From Bacteroidales bacterium (GTDB taxonomy: Bacteria > Bacteroidota > Bacteroidia > Bacteroidales > UBA932), in NCBI GenBank assembly GCA_017614715.1, contig JAGABI010000048.1:1-33155 (forward strand): 33,155 nucleotides of DNA, written 5' to 3'. Numbering within the stretch: position 1 is the first letter of the stretch; the number at the start of each line of letters is the position of its first letter. Shown here piece by piece: positions 15,571 to 24,465 of the stretch. The notes under the pieces were generated by a model, which was not told the origin of the DNA, made no database searches, and worked only from the letters and a program-made list of their open reading frames with translations. The position numbers were made by a program, and so were the translations under genes.

Positions 15571-16251
15571 ATGGAAGCCAAACACGTTACGATAATAATG
15601 GACGGGAACGGCCGTTGGGCCAAGGCCCGCGGACTCTCCCGCAGTGAGGGACATGCGGCGGGCGCAGACTGCGTACGCGAATGCTGCCGTGCCGCCATCA
15701 AAAACGGTGTCAAGTATCTCAGCCTCTACACATTCTCGCAGGAGAACTGGAATCGTCCGGAGAAGGAGGTGGACACCATAATGGCTCTGATGGCATCCAA
15801 TATGATTAAGACGATGCCGGAGTTCGAGGAGAACAACATCCGCTTCAAGGTGATAGGTGATATGGACCGGCTTTCTCCGGAACTCAGGGAACAGATAGCC
15901 GCCGCAGAAGAGCACACCGCAAGCTTCGACCGGCTGACCCTCATACTGATGTTCAGCTACAGCGGCAAGTGGGACATACTCCAGGCTGCCGACAAATATG
16001 CCGCAGCTCGCGCATCCGGCAATGCTGAAGTAAGCTTTGATAGCTGCCTGGCCACGGCCGGCATTCCGGATCCGGACCTGCTTATCAGAACCGGCGGAGA
16101 GAAGCGTATAAGCAACTATATGCTGTGGCAGTGCGCCTATACCGAATTTTATTTTACCGACAAACTTTGGCCTGATTTTAGAGAAGATGACTTTGTTGCA
16201 GCTTTGGACGATTTCAAAGGCCGGGACAGAAGATTTGGAAAAGTGAATTGA
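15571..16251 (+). CDS. uppS: Isoprenyl transferase, undecaprenyl-PP synthase
   Basis: A cis-prenyltransferase that builds the C55 undecaprenyl diphosphate carrier for peptidoglycan and polysaccharide precursors. The catalytic DGNGRWA motif is at residues 11-17, followed by SLYTFSQENWNRP and, near the C-terminus, LLIRTGGEKRISNYMLWQ. From 15571 it is 226 residues; an in-frame ATG at 15556 would overlap nadK and add five residues (MLFNY), giving 231. I prefer 15571, 4 nt past the nadK stop, but the choice is not firm. Its TGA overlaps the bamA ATG by one base, so translation is probably coupled. Confidence 0.95.
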   Translation: MEAKHVTIIMDGNGRWAKARGLSRSEGHAAGADCVRECCRAAIKNGVKYLSLYTFSQENWNRPEKEVDTIMALMASNMIKTMPEFEENNIRFKVIGDMDRLSPELREQIAAAEEHTASFDRLTLILMFSYSGKWDILQAADKYAAARASGNAEVSFDSCLATAGIPDPDLLIRTGGEKRISNYMLWQCAYTEFYFTDKLWPDFREDDFVAALDDFKGRDRRFGKVN

Positions 16252-18776
16252 TGAGACGTTTTGCAATATTATTGGCTCTGTTGCTCTCGCCGTTCCTGAT
16301 GCTTGCCCAGCAGGAGGACGGAGGAAGCGGCATCACCGTTGACTACGGCAAGCCGCAGACTTATGTGATTGGTGGCGTGAGGGTTACTGGCAACCAGTAT
16401 CTGGATTCCGGGCGTATCATGGCTATGGTGGGTCTGCAGCCGGGTAAGAGCGTAACCATCCCGGGAGAAGAGATAAGCACAAAGCTGAACGCGATTCTCA
16501 ACCAGAAAAAGTTCAGCGATGTTGGAATATATATTGACTCCATTAACGAGACTCGCGACACCGTGTGGCTCAGGGTCGATGTCAAGGAGCGCCCCAGGGT
16601 ATCTGTCTGGATGTATCACGGTGTAAAGAAAAGCGAGCAGGACGACCTCAAGGAGAAACTCAACCTCAAGCGTGGCGGTGAACTTTCTGAGTATGTGATA
16701 TCTTCCTCCACCGGAGTTATCAAGAATTATTATAAGGAGAAGGGTTACAACAACGTCAAGGTGGATGTCACCACCGTAGAAGACAGCCTGATAAACAATG
16801 CCGTGCGTGTCACCTTCAATGTGGACAAGGGCAAGAAGGTAAGGGTAGGGAGCATCACCTACGAGGGTGTTGAAGGGATTGAGAAGTACCGTCTTGACAA
16901 GTCGATGAAGAAGACCAAGGACCGTTCCTGGTACAACCTGTTCAACAGCAAGAAGTTTAACGAGCAGGAGTATCCCAACGATAAAGTCTCCCTGATTGAC
17001 GCCTTCAACGAGCGGGGTTTCCGCGATGCCAAGATCCTTAAGGATTCCATCTACACCATGGAGAACGGCCGGCTCGGCATCAATTTCAAGATTGACCAGG
17101 GCCGTAAGTATTACTTCCGCAATATCACCTGGACCGGCAACTCGGTCTATACTGCTGACGCCCTCAACGGTGTTATCAAAATCAACAAGGGTGATGTTTA
17201 CGACATCGTTACCTTAAACCAGCGCCTCCAGGGTGGCGGAAAGGAGGGTGAGACCAGCGTCGCATCGCTTTATCGCGACAACGGTTACCTGTTCTTCAAT
17301 GTCACTCCGGTGGAGACCACTATCGTGGGTGACTCGGTAGATGTGGAAATCCGTATGGTAGAGGGCAAGCAGGCCACATTCAACAACGTGATTATCAGCG
17401 GTAACAACATCACCAACGAGCGTGTGATTCGCCGCGCCGTATATACCCGCCCCGGCTATCTCTATTCCCAGAGCGACTTTGAACGCTCCATCCGCGAGCT
17501 GGGTACCATGAGCAACTTTGATGCAGAGAAGATAGTGGAGCAGGGGACCGGCTGGAATTTGATTCCCGACCCGATGAACAATACCGTGGACATATCCTAC
17601 AACGTGGAGGAGAAGTCCAACAGCCAGCTGGAACTCTCCGGCGGCTGGGGCGCCCGTACGTTCGTGGGTACAATCGGTATCAACTTCAGCAACTTCTCCA
17701 CCCGCAACTTCTTCCGCAAGGATGCCTGGAAGCCGGTGCCGCTGGGTGACAACCAGACGCTGGCGTTCCGCTACCAGACCAACGGCCGCTATTACAGGGC
17801 CCTCTCCGCAAGTTTTGTGGAGCCCTGGCTGTTTGGCAAGAAGCCTACCTCGCTCAGCGTTTCTGCCTATTTTACCCGCCAGACCAACTCCTACATGTCT
17901 TATTATTACCAGATCCTGAACGACGACAAGTTTATGGAGGTCGGTGGTGTGTCCATCAGCCTGGGTAAGCGTCTCAAATGGCCGGACAACTATTTTACCC
18001 TGTATAATTCGCTGGGCTGGCAGTTCTATAATCTGAAAGACTGGTACCGGTATTACTATGTGTTTACCGATGGCCGTTTTAACAATATCAACTACACCAT
18101 CTCCCTGTCCCGCCAGTCAATAGACCAGCAGATCTATCCGCGTGTGGGCCAGGACTTGAACTTCAGCCTGCAGCTTACGCCGCCATATTCGCTGCTTCGC
18201 GACAAGAACATCGACTACAAATCGATGTCCGACCAGGATCACTACCGCTGGCTGGAGTACAACAAATGGACCTTCTCCGGTCGTAACTATGTTACAATCT
18301 GGAAAGACCTGGTGCTGATGACGGCAGCCCACTTCGGTTACCTGGGCTATTACAACCGCAAGTGGGGATACTCTCCGTTCGAGGGATTCCTGGTGGGCGG
18401 CGACGGCATGTCGGGCTATAACACTTATGGCAACGATGTGATCTCCCTCCGCGGTTATGAAGATTATTCGCTGACCCCTACCGTCAACGGTGCTTATGCC
18501 GGTCACGTTTATGACAAGTTCACCGTAGAGTTGCGTTACCCGGTTATCCTCAAGCCGCAGTCCACCATCTTTGCACTTGCATTCCTGGAGGGTGGTAACT
18601 GCTGGTCTGACATAAACGATTTCAACCCGTTCCAGATCAAGCGTAGCGCCGGCGTCGGAGTCCGCGTGTTCCTGTCGGTTGTGGGTATGCTCGGTGTGGA
18701 CTGGGGCTACGGATTTGATGCCGGTCCCAATGAGGACAAGAGCCAGTTCCACTTTACAATAGGACAACAATTCTAA
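16251..18776 (+). CDS. bamA: Outer membrane assembly factor BamA
   Basis: An 841-residue Omp85-family barrel, the core of the machine that inserts outer-membrane proteins. It has a signal peptide (cleavage near residue 19, LMLA-Q), about five POTRA domains (roughly 36-430; for example IGGVRVTGNQYLDSGRI and FNNVIISGNNITNERVI), and a C-terminal 16-strand barrel. The conserved barrel-loop motif appears as SLRGYEDYSLTP, and the protein ends in Phe (IGQQF), the usual beta-signal. A TTG directly before the ATG at 16251 could add one residue; the ATG is preferred. It sits after uppS and before two Skp genes, the classic uppS-bamA-skp order of Bacteroidota. Confidence 0.97.
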   Translation: MRRFAILLALLLSPFLMLAQQEDGGSGITVDYGKPQTYVIGGVRVTGNQYLDSGRIMAMVGLQPGKSVTIPGEEISTKLNAILNQKKFSDVGIYIDSINETRDTVWLRVDVKERPRVSVWMYHGVKKSEQDDLKEKLNLKRGGELSEYVISSSTGVIKNYYKEKGYNNVKVDVTTVEDSLINNAVRVTFNVDKGKKVRVGSITYEGVEGIEKYRLDKSMKKTKDRSWYNLFNSKKFNEQEYPNDKVSLIDAFNERGFRDAKILKDSIYTMENGRLGINFKIDQGRKYYFRNITWTGNSVYTADALNGVIKINKGDVYDIVTLNQRLQGGGKEGETSVASLYRDNGYLFFNVTPVETTIVGDSVDVEIRMVEGKQATFNNVIISGNNITNERVIRRAVYTRPGYLYSQSDFERSIRELGTMSNFDAEKIVEQGTGWNLIPDPMNNTVDISYNVEEKSNSQLELSGGWGARTFVGTIGINFSNFSTRNFFRKDAWKPVPLGDNQTLAFRYQTNGRYYRALSASFVEPWLFGKKPTSLSVSAYFTRQTNSYMSYYYQILNDDKFMEVGGVSISLGKRLKWPDNYFTLYNSLGWQFYNLKDWYRYYYVFTDGRFNNINYTISLSRQSIDQQIYPRVGQDLNFSLQLTPPYSLLRDKNIDYKSMSDQDHYRWLEYNKWTFSGRNYVTIWKDLVLMTAAHFGYLGYYNRKWGYSPFEGFLVGGDGMSGYNTYGNDVISLRGYEDYSLTPTVNGAYAGHVYDKFTVELRYPVILKPQSTIFALAFLEGGNCWSDINDFNPFQIKRSAGVGVRVFLSVVGMLGVDWGYGFDAGPNEDKSQFHFTIGQQF

Positions 18777-18788
18777 AATTATTGAGAT

Positions 18789-19298
18789 ATGAAAAAGGTA
18801 TTTGTTATTCTCGCAGTCTGCTTTATGACAGTTCTGTCGGCCTCTGCACAGTCAGTGGGCTATGTTGACACAGAAAAGATTCTGAGCTGCATACAAGAAT
18901 ACTTGGATGCCCAGAGCGAACTCAACGATCTTGCCGATAAATACAAAGCTGATATACAGAAAGACGTAGATGCAATTGACGTTCTTTACCGTGATTATAT
19001 GGCAAAGAAAAGCACTATGTCGGCAGCACAGCAGCAGGCAAAGGAAAATGATATCATAGCCAAGGAGAAGGCTGTGAAAGAGAAGGAAGAGAAATATTTT
19101 GGCGAGCAGGGTATCCTTACCAAGCGCTCTGAGAAACTGATCTCTCCCATACAGGAGGCCGTGGAGCAGGCAATCCAGAAGGTGGCCGACTCCCGCGGAT
19201 GTTCTATCGTTATGGATGTAACGGTTGCCACCGGCATCGTTTACAAGAACTCCAAATACGACCTCACCAATGCGGTAATAGATTATTTAAGTAAGTAA
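18789..19298 (+). CDS. Periplasmic chaperone Skp/OmpH, copy 1
   Basis: A 169-residue exported chaperone. A signal peptide of about 20 residues (MKKVFVILAVCFMTVLSASA-Q) leads to the Skp core strand VGYVDTEKILS, two long charged helices (about 45-120) forming the tentacle-like coiled coil, and the closing segment SPIQEAVEQAIQKVADSRG plus a final beta strand. Skp-type trimers hold unfolded outer-membrane proteins on the way to BamA. It starts 12 nt after bamA, and a paralogue follows 15 nt later. Confidence 0.92.
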   Translation: MKKVFVILAVCFMTVLSASAQSVGYVDTEKILSCIQEYLDAQSELNDLADKYKADIQKDVDAIDVLYRDYMAKKSTMSAAQQQAKENDIIAKEKAVKEKEEKYFGEQGILTKRSEKLISPIQEAVEQAIQKVADSRGCSIVMDVTVATGIVYKNSKYDLTNAVIDYLSK

Positions 19299-19313
19299 GA
19301 TAGCTTTTAGATT

Positions 19314-19853
19314 ATGAAAAGATTCGCAATTGTACTTTTAGCGGCATTCTTCACCGTCGCTATGTCGGCCCAGAGTGTCAAATTCGGTCACATCAACACC
19401 TCGGAACTGGTTGGCCTCATGTCAGATACTGATTCTGCAAGAGTCCAGCTCCAGGCATACCAGAAAGAGTTGGTAGATGAGATGGAGACCATGCAGACCG
19501 AATACAACAACAAGCTCAACACCTACCAGCAGAAGCAGGCTACCTGGACTGCCGCAATCAAGGAGTCCAAAGAGGCTGAAATCATAGAGATGCAGCAGCG
19601 TCTGCAGCAATTCCAGCAGTCGGCGCAGCAGGATCTGGCGCAGCTGGAGCAGAAGCTCTACGCTCCCATATTTGAGAAGGCAAGAAACGCCATCTCCAAG
19701 ATTGCAAAGGAAAAAGGTCTCACATTTGTCTTTGAACTCTCCACTAACCCTGTGGTTTACTACAATGAGGCACAGAGTGTTGACCTCCTCCCCCTGGCTA
19801 AGGCAGCGCTTGGTGTTCCCGCAGAAAAAGTTGCTCCTACACAGATTCAATAA
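19314..19853 (+). CDS. Periplasmic chaperone Skp/OmpH, copy 2
   Basis: A 179-residue exported protein paralogous to its upstream neighbour. The signal peptide is MKRFAIVLLAAFFTVAMSA-Q. The core begins VKFGHINTSELVGLM, the coiled coil is very Gln-rich (about 55-115), and the closing part KLYAPIFEKARNAISKIAKEKG matches Skp. The C-terminus carries an extra tail of about 15 residues (ALGVPAEKVAPTQIQ). It is the last gene of the nadK-uppS-bamA run; the inverted repeat at 19876-19911 lies 22 nt downstream. Confidence 0.92.
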   Translation: MKRFAIVLLAAFFTVAMSAQSVKFGHINTSELVGLMSDTDSARVQLQAYQKELVDEMETMQTEYNNKLNTYQQKQATWTAAIKESKEAEIIEMQQRLQQFQQSAQQDLAQLEQKLYAPIFEKARNAISKIAKEKGLTFVFELSTNPVVYYNEAQSVDLLPLAKAALGVPAEKVAPTQIQ

Positions 19854-19867
19854 TTTATAAGAAATAT

Positions 19868-19875
19868 TATCTTTG
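19868..19875 (+). promoter_or_regulatory. korA -7 box
   Basis: TATCTTTG matches TAnnTTTG exactly and ends one base before a large inverted repeat. There is no clear TTG 19-21 nt upstream. Transcription would be expected to begin near 19881, inside the left arm of that repeat. Confidence 0.55.
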
Positions 19876-19911
19876 CGCGTGAGGGTTATCAGTTGTGATT
19901 ACCCTCACGCG
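19876..19911. promoter_or_regulatory. 11-bp perfect inverted repeat: operator or terminator
   Basis: CGCGTGAGGGT (19876-19886) and ACCCTCACGCG (19901-19911) are exact complements; inside, after a T-T mismatch, ATCA and TGAT form four more pairs around GTTG. The symmetry is complete over 36 nt. As a terminator for the bamA-skp run it lacks a T-tract (TTGTAAATACC follows). As an operator it is well placed over the probable korA start site. Both roles are possible. Confidence 0.6.
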
Positions 19912-19932
19912 TTGTAAATACCAAAAGATATA

Positions 19933-21771
19933 ATGAATCACAAAGTTATTGACACTAAGGATGTTGTCATAAGGTTTGCGGGCGATTCCGGCGACGGGAT
20001 GCAGCTTACGGGTACCTTGTTTGCCGATGCATCGGCGCTGTATGGCAACGAGATTTCAACTTTTCCCGACTATCCGGCAGAGATACGCGCACCCCAGGGC
20101 ACCGTCTCCGGCGTTTCGGGATTCCAGGTTCACTTTGGAAGTGAAGGGATCAACACCCCGGGCGACTATTGCGACGTGCTGGTTGCTATGAACCCTGCCG
20201 CACTCAAGGCAAATGCAAAGTGGGCCAAGAGTACTGCAACCATCATAGTAGATGTGGATACATTCACCCAGGACGGGCTCGACAAGGCCGGTTTTACCAC
20301 CGACGACCCTGCCACAGAACTCCATATAGAGGACCGCAACATAATCTGGGCCCCCATAACATCTCTTACAAAGGAGAGTCTGGCCAGCAGCGGCCTCGAC
20401 CCCAAGTCGATTCTCCGTTCCAAGAACATGTTCACCCTGGGTATGTGCTTCTATATGTTCAACCGTCCGCTGGACTATACTTACGCATATCTTGAGAAGA
20501 AGTTTGGCAAGAAGAAACCGCAATTGGTGGAGCCCAACAAGAAAGTGCTCACCGACGGCTTCAACTACGCCGCAAATATCCAGGCGATTGCCAATACCTA
20601 TACTGTGGCTCCTGCCGACCTGCCCAAGGGTACCTACCGCAACATAAACGGCAACCAGGCTGTGGCCTGGGGCCTCATCGCTGCGGCAGAGAAGGCCGGC
20701 CTGCAGCTCTTCTGCGGCTCATACCCTATAACCCCAGCCACTGCAATTCTTGAAGAACTTGCGATTCATAAGAATCTCAACGTGAAGACCATGCAGGCAG
20801 AAGACGAGATTGCCGGTATCTGCACCGCAATAGGCGCTGCATACGGCGGAGCGCTCGCAGCCACTACAACCTCCGGCCCCGGCCTCAGCCTCAAGAGCGA
20901 GGCGATGGGCCTGGCCATGATTACCGAGCTGCCGCTCGTGATTGTGGACGTGCAGCGCGGCGGTCCCTCTACCGGTATCCCTACCAAGACAGAGCAGACC
21001 GACCTGGCTCAGGCACTCTACGGACGCAATGGCGAATGTCCTATCTGCATTGTCGCAGCTCACTCCCCGTCCAACTGCTTTGACGCAGCATTCAACGCCG
21101 CAAAGCTGGCTTTGGAGCACATGATGCCCGTTATCCTGCTCACCGAGGGCTTCCTTGGCAACGGCAGCGAACCCTGGCGCATCCCCTCCATGAAAGATTA
21201 TCCCGCAATCAAGCCGCCTATCATCGACTCTTGCGAAGGCAACTTTAAACCGTTTGAGCGTGACCCCAAGACCTTTGTACGCAAATGGGCGATCCCCGGC
21301 AAGGCTGGCCTCGAGCACCGTGTCGGTGGATTGGAGAAGAATCCTGCCGGAACCATCTCTTCCGACCCTGAAAACCACGCATACATGGTGGCCCAGCGTG
21401 CCGCCAAGGTGGCTGCCGTTGCCGATTTCATCCCCGACCTGGAGGTTATCGGCGAGAAGCAGGGCGACCTTCTGCTGGTGGGCTGGGGCGGTACTTTCGG
21501 TCACCTCTTCACCGCGGCAAAGCAGCTGCAGGCAGAGGGCAAGAAGGTATCCCTCGCGCACTTTGACTATATCAACCCGCTGCCAAAGAATGCAGCCGAG
21601 GTATTCGGCAACTTTGGCAAGATCATGGTTTGCGAGCTCAACAGCGGCCAGTTTGCCGACTATCTGCGCGCCCGCATCCCTCAGTATAAATACGAACAGT
21701 ACAATAAGGTTCAGGGCCAGCCGTTCATAGTAGAGGAAATTGTGGACGCCGCCAAGGCACAATTATCATAA
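19933..21771 (+). CDS. korA: 2-oxoacid:ferredoxin oxidoreductase, alpha (gamma-alpha fusion)
   Basis: A 612-residue subunit. The N-terminal 190 residues are the gamma domain (RFAGDSGDGMQLTGTLF, then PDYPAEIRAPQG), and the rest is the alpha domain (GNQAVAWGLIAAAEKAGLQLFCGSYPITPATAI, TMQAEDEIAGI, then TTTSGPGLSLKSEA), ending with the transketolase-C-like part. With KorB it oxidises a 2-oxoacid, probably 2-oxoglutarate, with CoA and ferredoxin; in anaerobic Bacteroidales it can also run reductively. Substrate specificity is inferred from the overall KorAB layout and is not certain; related enzymes use pyruvate or branched-chain oxoacids. Codon bias looks like that of a highly expressed gene. Confidence 0.9.
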   Translation: MNHKVIDTKDVVIRFAGDSGDGMQLTGTLFADASALYGNEISTFPDYPAEIRAPQGTVSGVSGFQVHFGSEGINTPGDYCDVLVAMNPAALKANAKWAKSTATIIVDVDTFTQDGLDKAGFTTDDPATELHIEDRNIIWAPITSLTKESLASSGLDPKSILRSKNMFTLGMCFYMFNRPLDYTYAYLEKKFGKKKPQLVEPNKKVLTDGFNYAANIQAIANTYTVAPADLPKGTYRNINGNQAVAWGLIAAAEKAGLQLFCGSYPITPATAILEELAIHKNLNVKTMQAEDEIAGICTAIGAAYGGALAATTTSGPGLSLKSEAMGLAMITELPLVIVDVQRGGPSTGIPTKTEQTDLAQALYGRNGECPICIVAAHSPSNCFDAAFNAAKLALEHMMPVILLTEGFLGNGSEPWRIPSMKDYPAIKPPIIDSCEGNFKPFERDPKTFVRKWAIPGKAGLEHRVGGLEKNPAGTISSDPENHAYMVAQRAAKVAAVADFIPDLEVIGEKQGDLLLVGWGGTFGHLFTAAKQLQAEGKKVSLAHFDYINPLPKNAAEVFGNFGKIMVCELNSGQFADYLRARIPQYKYEQYNKVQGQPFIVEEIVDAAKAQLS

Positions 21772-21776
21772 GGAGG
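21770..21776 (+). promoter_or_regulatory. Strong Shine-Dalgarno for korB
   Basis: AAGGAGG overlaps the korA stop codon and stands 8 nt before the korB ATG. It is a near-perfect match to the anti-SD, which is notable because Bacteroidota genes seldom carry one, and it settles the korB start at 21785. Confidence 0.7.
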
Positions 21777-21784
21777 AAGCCGTC

Positions 21785-22798
21785 ATGAAATATCAAGCAC
21801 AAGATTTCAAAAGTAACCAGCAGGTTCGCTGGTGTCCCGGTTGTGGCGACCACGCTGTATTGGCAGCGCTCCAGCGGGCACTCCCCTCAGTTGCAGAGGC
21901 GTTGGACCTTCCCAAAGAGAAGTTTGTTGTAGTTTCCGGTATCGGCTGCTCCAGCCGTCTTCCGTACTATATGGATACCTTCGGATTCCACGGTATTCAC
22001 GGCCGTGCAACGGCGCTTTCCACCGGTTTGAAGGTGGCCCGCCCCGAGCTCAGCATATGGCAGGCTTGCGGCGACGGCGATGCACTCGCCATCGGTGGCA
22101 ACCACTTTATCCACGCCATCCGTCGTAATGTAGATCTGAACATCATTCTTTTCAATAACCAGATTTACGGTCTCACCAAGGGTCAGTACAGCCCCACATC
22201 CAAGTTTGGCGCCATCACCAAAACTTCGCCTTACGGCACTGTGGAGAATCCGTTCACTCCGGGTCAGCTGGTTATCGGTGCCCGCGGTACCTTCTTTGCC
22301 CGTGGCCTCGATGTCGACATCAAGAATAATCCGGACATTTTCCTCGCCGCTGCGCTGCACAAAGGCGCGTCGGTGTGCGAGATGCTGGTTAACTGCATGA
22401 TCTTCAACGATGGCGCGCACGCGGCTATTTCTGCCCGTGAAGTCCGTGCCGACCGCACAATTTTTCTGCGCGACGGAGAAAAGATGATCTTTGGCGCCAA
22501 CAACGATAAGGGTCTTGTCCTGGAAAACGGCGCACTGAAGGCTGTGACCATCGGTCAGGACGGTTACACCATGGACGATATCCTGGTTCACCATGCCGAC
22601 ACTCGCGACACCTTCATGCACAGCATGCTGATTGACATGAAGGGCGACCTGCCTGTAGCCTTGGGCGTAATTCGCAACGTAGAGGATTCTACCTACGACG
22701 AAAACGTAGAGAAGCAGCTCCAGGAGGTCACCGCCGCCGCCAAGGTCCACAGCGTAGACGAACTCCTCCGCTCCGGCTCCACCTGGGAGGTGAAGTAG
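21785..22798 (+). CDS. korB: 2-oxoacid:ferredoxin oxidoreductase, beta subunit
   Basis: A 337-residue thiamine-diphosphate-binding subunit partnering KorA. It begins with the cluster-binding CPGCGD (C17, C20), continues with GIGCSSRLPYY (C55) and HGRATALSTGLK, has the ThDP/Mg motif GDGDALAIGGNH (96-107) with the downstream NNQIYGLTKGQ, and a fourth cluster Cys around 198-204. There is no separate ferredoxin domain, as in KorB rather than one-chain PFOR. The frame is open back to 21740, but the ATG at 21785 sits behind a good Shine-Dalgarno and gives MKYQAQDFKSNQ, as in relatives. The gap to korA is 13 nt. Confidence 0.93.
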   Translation: MKYQAQDFKSNQQVRWCPGCGDHAVLAALQRALPSVAEALDLPKEKFVVVSGIGCSSRLPYYMDTFGFHGIHGRATALSTGLKVARPELSIWQACGDGDALAIGGNHFIHAIRRNVDLNIILFNNQIYGLTKGQYSPTSKFGAITKTSPYGTVENPFTPGQLVIGARGTFFARGLDVDIKNNPDIFLAAALHKGASVCEMLVNCMIFNDGAHAAISAREVRADRTIFLRDGEKMIFGANNDKGLVLENGALKAVTIGQDGYTMDDILVHHADTRDTFMHSMLIDMKGDLPVALGVIRNVEDSTYDENVEKQLQEVTAAAKVHSVDELLRSGSTWEVK

Positions 22799-22859
22799 TT
22801 TTGTCGTATTCACAAGACCGTTTCTTAAACTTCCGGGTATCACTAAGTGACTGGCGTGG

Positions 22860-22889
22860 TTGCAAATCTGAACAGAATGTGTATTTTTG
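22860..22889 (+). promoter_or_regulatory. FISUMP gene promoter, complete Bacteroidota type
   Basis: TTG at 22860-22862 and TATTTTTG at 22882-22889 are separated by 19 nt, a full -33/-7 match. The predicted start is about 27 nt before the ATG at 22923. The lipoprotein gene therefore appears independent of korAB. Confidence 0.7.
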
Positions 22890-22922
22890 TATATATTATT
22901 AACAATTAGCCACCTAAGTATT

Positions 22923-24440
22923 ATGAAGAAGATTTACACATTTGGCCTTGTGGCCGCGCTGGCGGTATGCGGCTGCCAGAAGGTTGAGAAGAGTGACGTT
23001 GTCTCCGACGGCAGGTATTTTACTGCGATGATAGAGGAGTCGGCCATGTGTGATGCAGGGGATGTTGCGACCAAGACGTCACTGGATGCCTCTGGCAACG
23101 TGTTGTGGAAGAAGGGGGACCAAGTGAGTGTATTTGCCGGGAGCACCATCAACGAGCATTACCAGGTGAGCGATGAATCGGACGGCGAGACAACGGCTAC
23201 ATTGCAGAGGGTGGAGAGTCCCGGTTTTGTGGCCGGCGGAGAGATATCCGGCAATGTGGCGTTCTATCCTTATATCGCATCTGCGCAAATCGCCCGCAGC
23301 AGCGGCGGATATGTCATAAGCGACCTGACGCTCCCGTCAACCCAGACTTATGCTGTGGCAAGCTTCGGAAGCGGAGCCTTCCCTATGACGGCAGTGGCAA
23401 GTCCTTCATCGGATATGAACTTCAAGTTCCGGAACGTTCTCGGCGGGCTGAAACTGCAGCTGAAGGGTACGCCATCCATCGCATCAATCAGCGTGGCGGG
23501 CAACAACAACGAAATACTCTGCGGCAGCGCGAGAGTCACCGTGTCGGAGAGCGCAGTTCCCACCGTAGCCCTCTCTGACGCAACGGCCATGAACGTGACA
23601 CTTGACTGTGGCGATGGAGTCCAGTTAGACGCGAACACGGCGACAGTCTTTATCATAGCCCTGCCGCCGATTAAGATGACGAGAGGTTTCACTGTGACGG
23701 TGACCGATACAGAAGGCAACCAGATGGAGATAAAGACCAATAAGAGCCAGAGGATCATACGTTCCAAGCTGCTGGCGATGCCGGCCGTCACCTTTGAGGG
23801 TCCGGACCAAACTCCCTCGGCGGCAGTGGCTGTCGACCTCGGGCTGCCGTCCGGTTTGAAATGGGCTAGCAGCAATGTGGGAGCTTCATCTGCCGGAGAA
23901 TTCGGCGATTACTTTGCCTGGGGAGAAACGGAGCCGTATTATTCCAGCCTGGATCCCCTGACGTGGAAAGAAGGAAAGACTGCCGGCTATACCTGGGCTT
24001 CATACCGGTGGTGCGAGGGAAGCTACGACACTCAGACAAAATATTGTACGGACAGTTATTACGGGCTGGTTGACAACAATACCGTCCTCTACCCCGAAGA
24101 TGACTCAGCTAATATCAATTTGGGAGGCAGCTGGCGGATGCCCACTATTGCTGAGTGGGAAGAACTGATGACAGAATGCACCTGGATCTGGATAACAAGG
24201 AATGGAGTAAGCGGCAGACTTGTTATCGGAGCAAACGGCAACAGTATATTCTTGCCGGCATCCGGCATCCGGGACGAGTCCTATTGTGACTATCCTGGCG
24301 AAAGCGGCTATTTTTGGTCTTCTTCCCTCTATTCGGACAGCCCTAATTGCGCGTGGTATATGTACTTCGATGGGTATGATGTCTTCGCAGAATTCAACAA
24401 CCGCTTTGTCGGGTTATCTGTGCGCCCGGTTATGGAATAG
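22923..24440 (+). CDS. Fimbrillin-like/FISUMP surface lipoprotein
   Basis: A 505-residue lipoprotein. The signal MKKIYTFGLVAALAVCGC places the lipidated Cys at about residue 18. The N-terminal half (about 40-290) resembles the fimbrillin/Mfa family: TKTSLDASGNVLWKKGDQVSVFAG is the recurring 'T-K/R ... V.W..GD.i.vf' start, with beta-rich repeats after it. The C-terminal 200 residues are a FISUMP domain (Fibrobacter succinogenes major paralogous domain): VDLGLPSGLKWASSNVGA, GDYFAWGETEP, GGSWRMPTIAEWEEL, GYFWSSS and VRPV. It is probably surface-exposed and adhesive or structural; the ligand is unknown. The in-frame ATG at 22887 lies inside the promoter's -7 box, so 22923 is the start. It ends 25 bp before the opposing folP stop. 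Confidence 0.85.
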   Translation: MKKIYTFGLVAALAVCGCQKVEKSDVVSDGRYFTAMIEESAMCDAGDVATKTSLDASGNVLWKKGDQVSVFAGSTINEHYQVSDESDGETTATLQRVESPGFVAGGEISGNVAFYPYIASAQIARSSGGYVISDLTLPSTQTYAVASFGSGAFPMTAVASPSSDMNFKFRNVLGGLKLQLKGTPSIASISVAGNNNEILCGSARVTVSESAVPTVALSDATAMNVTLDCGDGVQLDANTATVFIIALPPIKMTRGFTVTVTDTEGNQMEIKTNKSQRIIRSKLLAMPAVTFEGPDQTPSAAVAVDLGLPSGLKWASSNVGASSAGEFGDYFAWGETEPYYSSLDPLTWKEGKTAGYTWASYRWCEGSYDTQTKYCTDSYYGLVDNNTVLYPEDDSANINLGGSWRMPTIAEWEELMTECTWIWITRNGVSGRLVIGANGNSIFLPASGIRDESYCDYPGESGYFWSSSLYSDSPNCAWYMYFDGYDVFAEFNNRFVGLSVRPVME

Positions 24441-24465
24441 CATTGTTTCCGGCTTCTGTTTGAGG

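Noticed and set aside
20719-21762. Minus-strand open frame (347 residues) opposite korA
   Set aside because: A shadow of highly biased codons in korA; composition is not protein-like.
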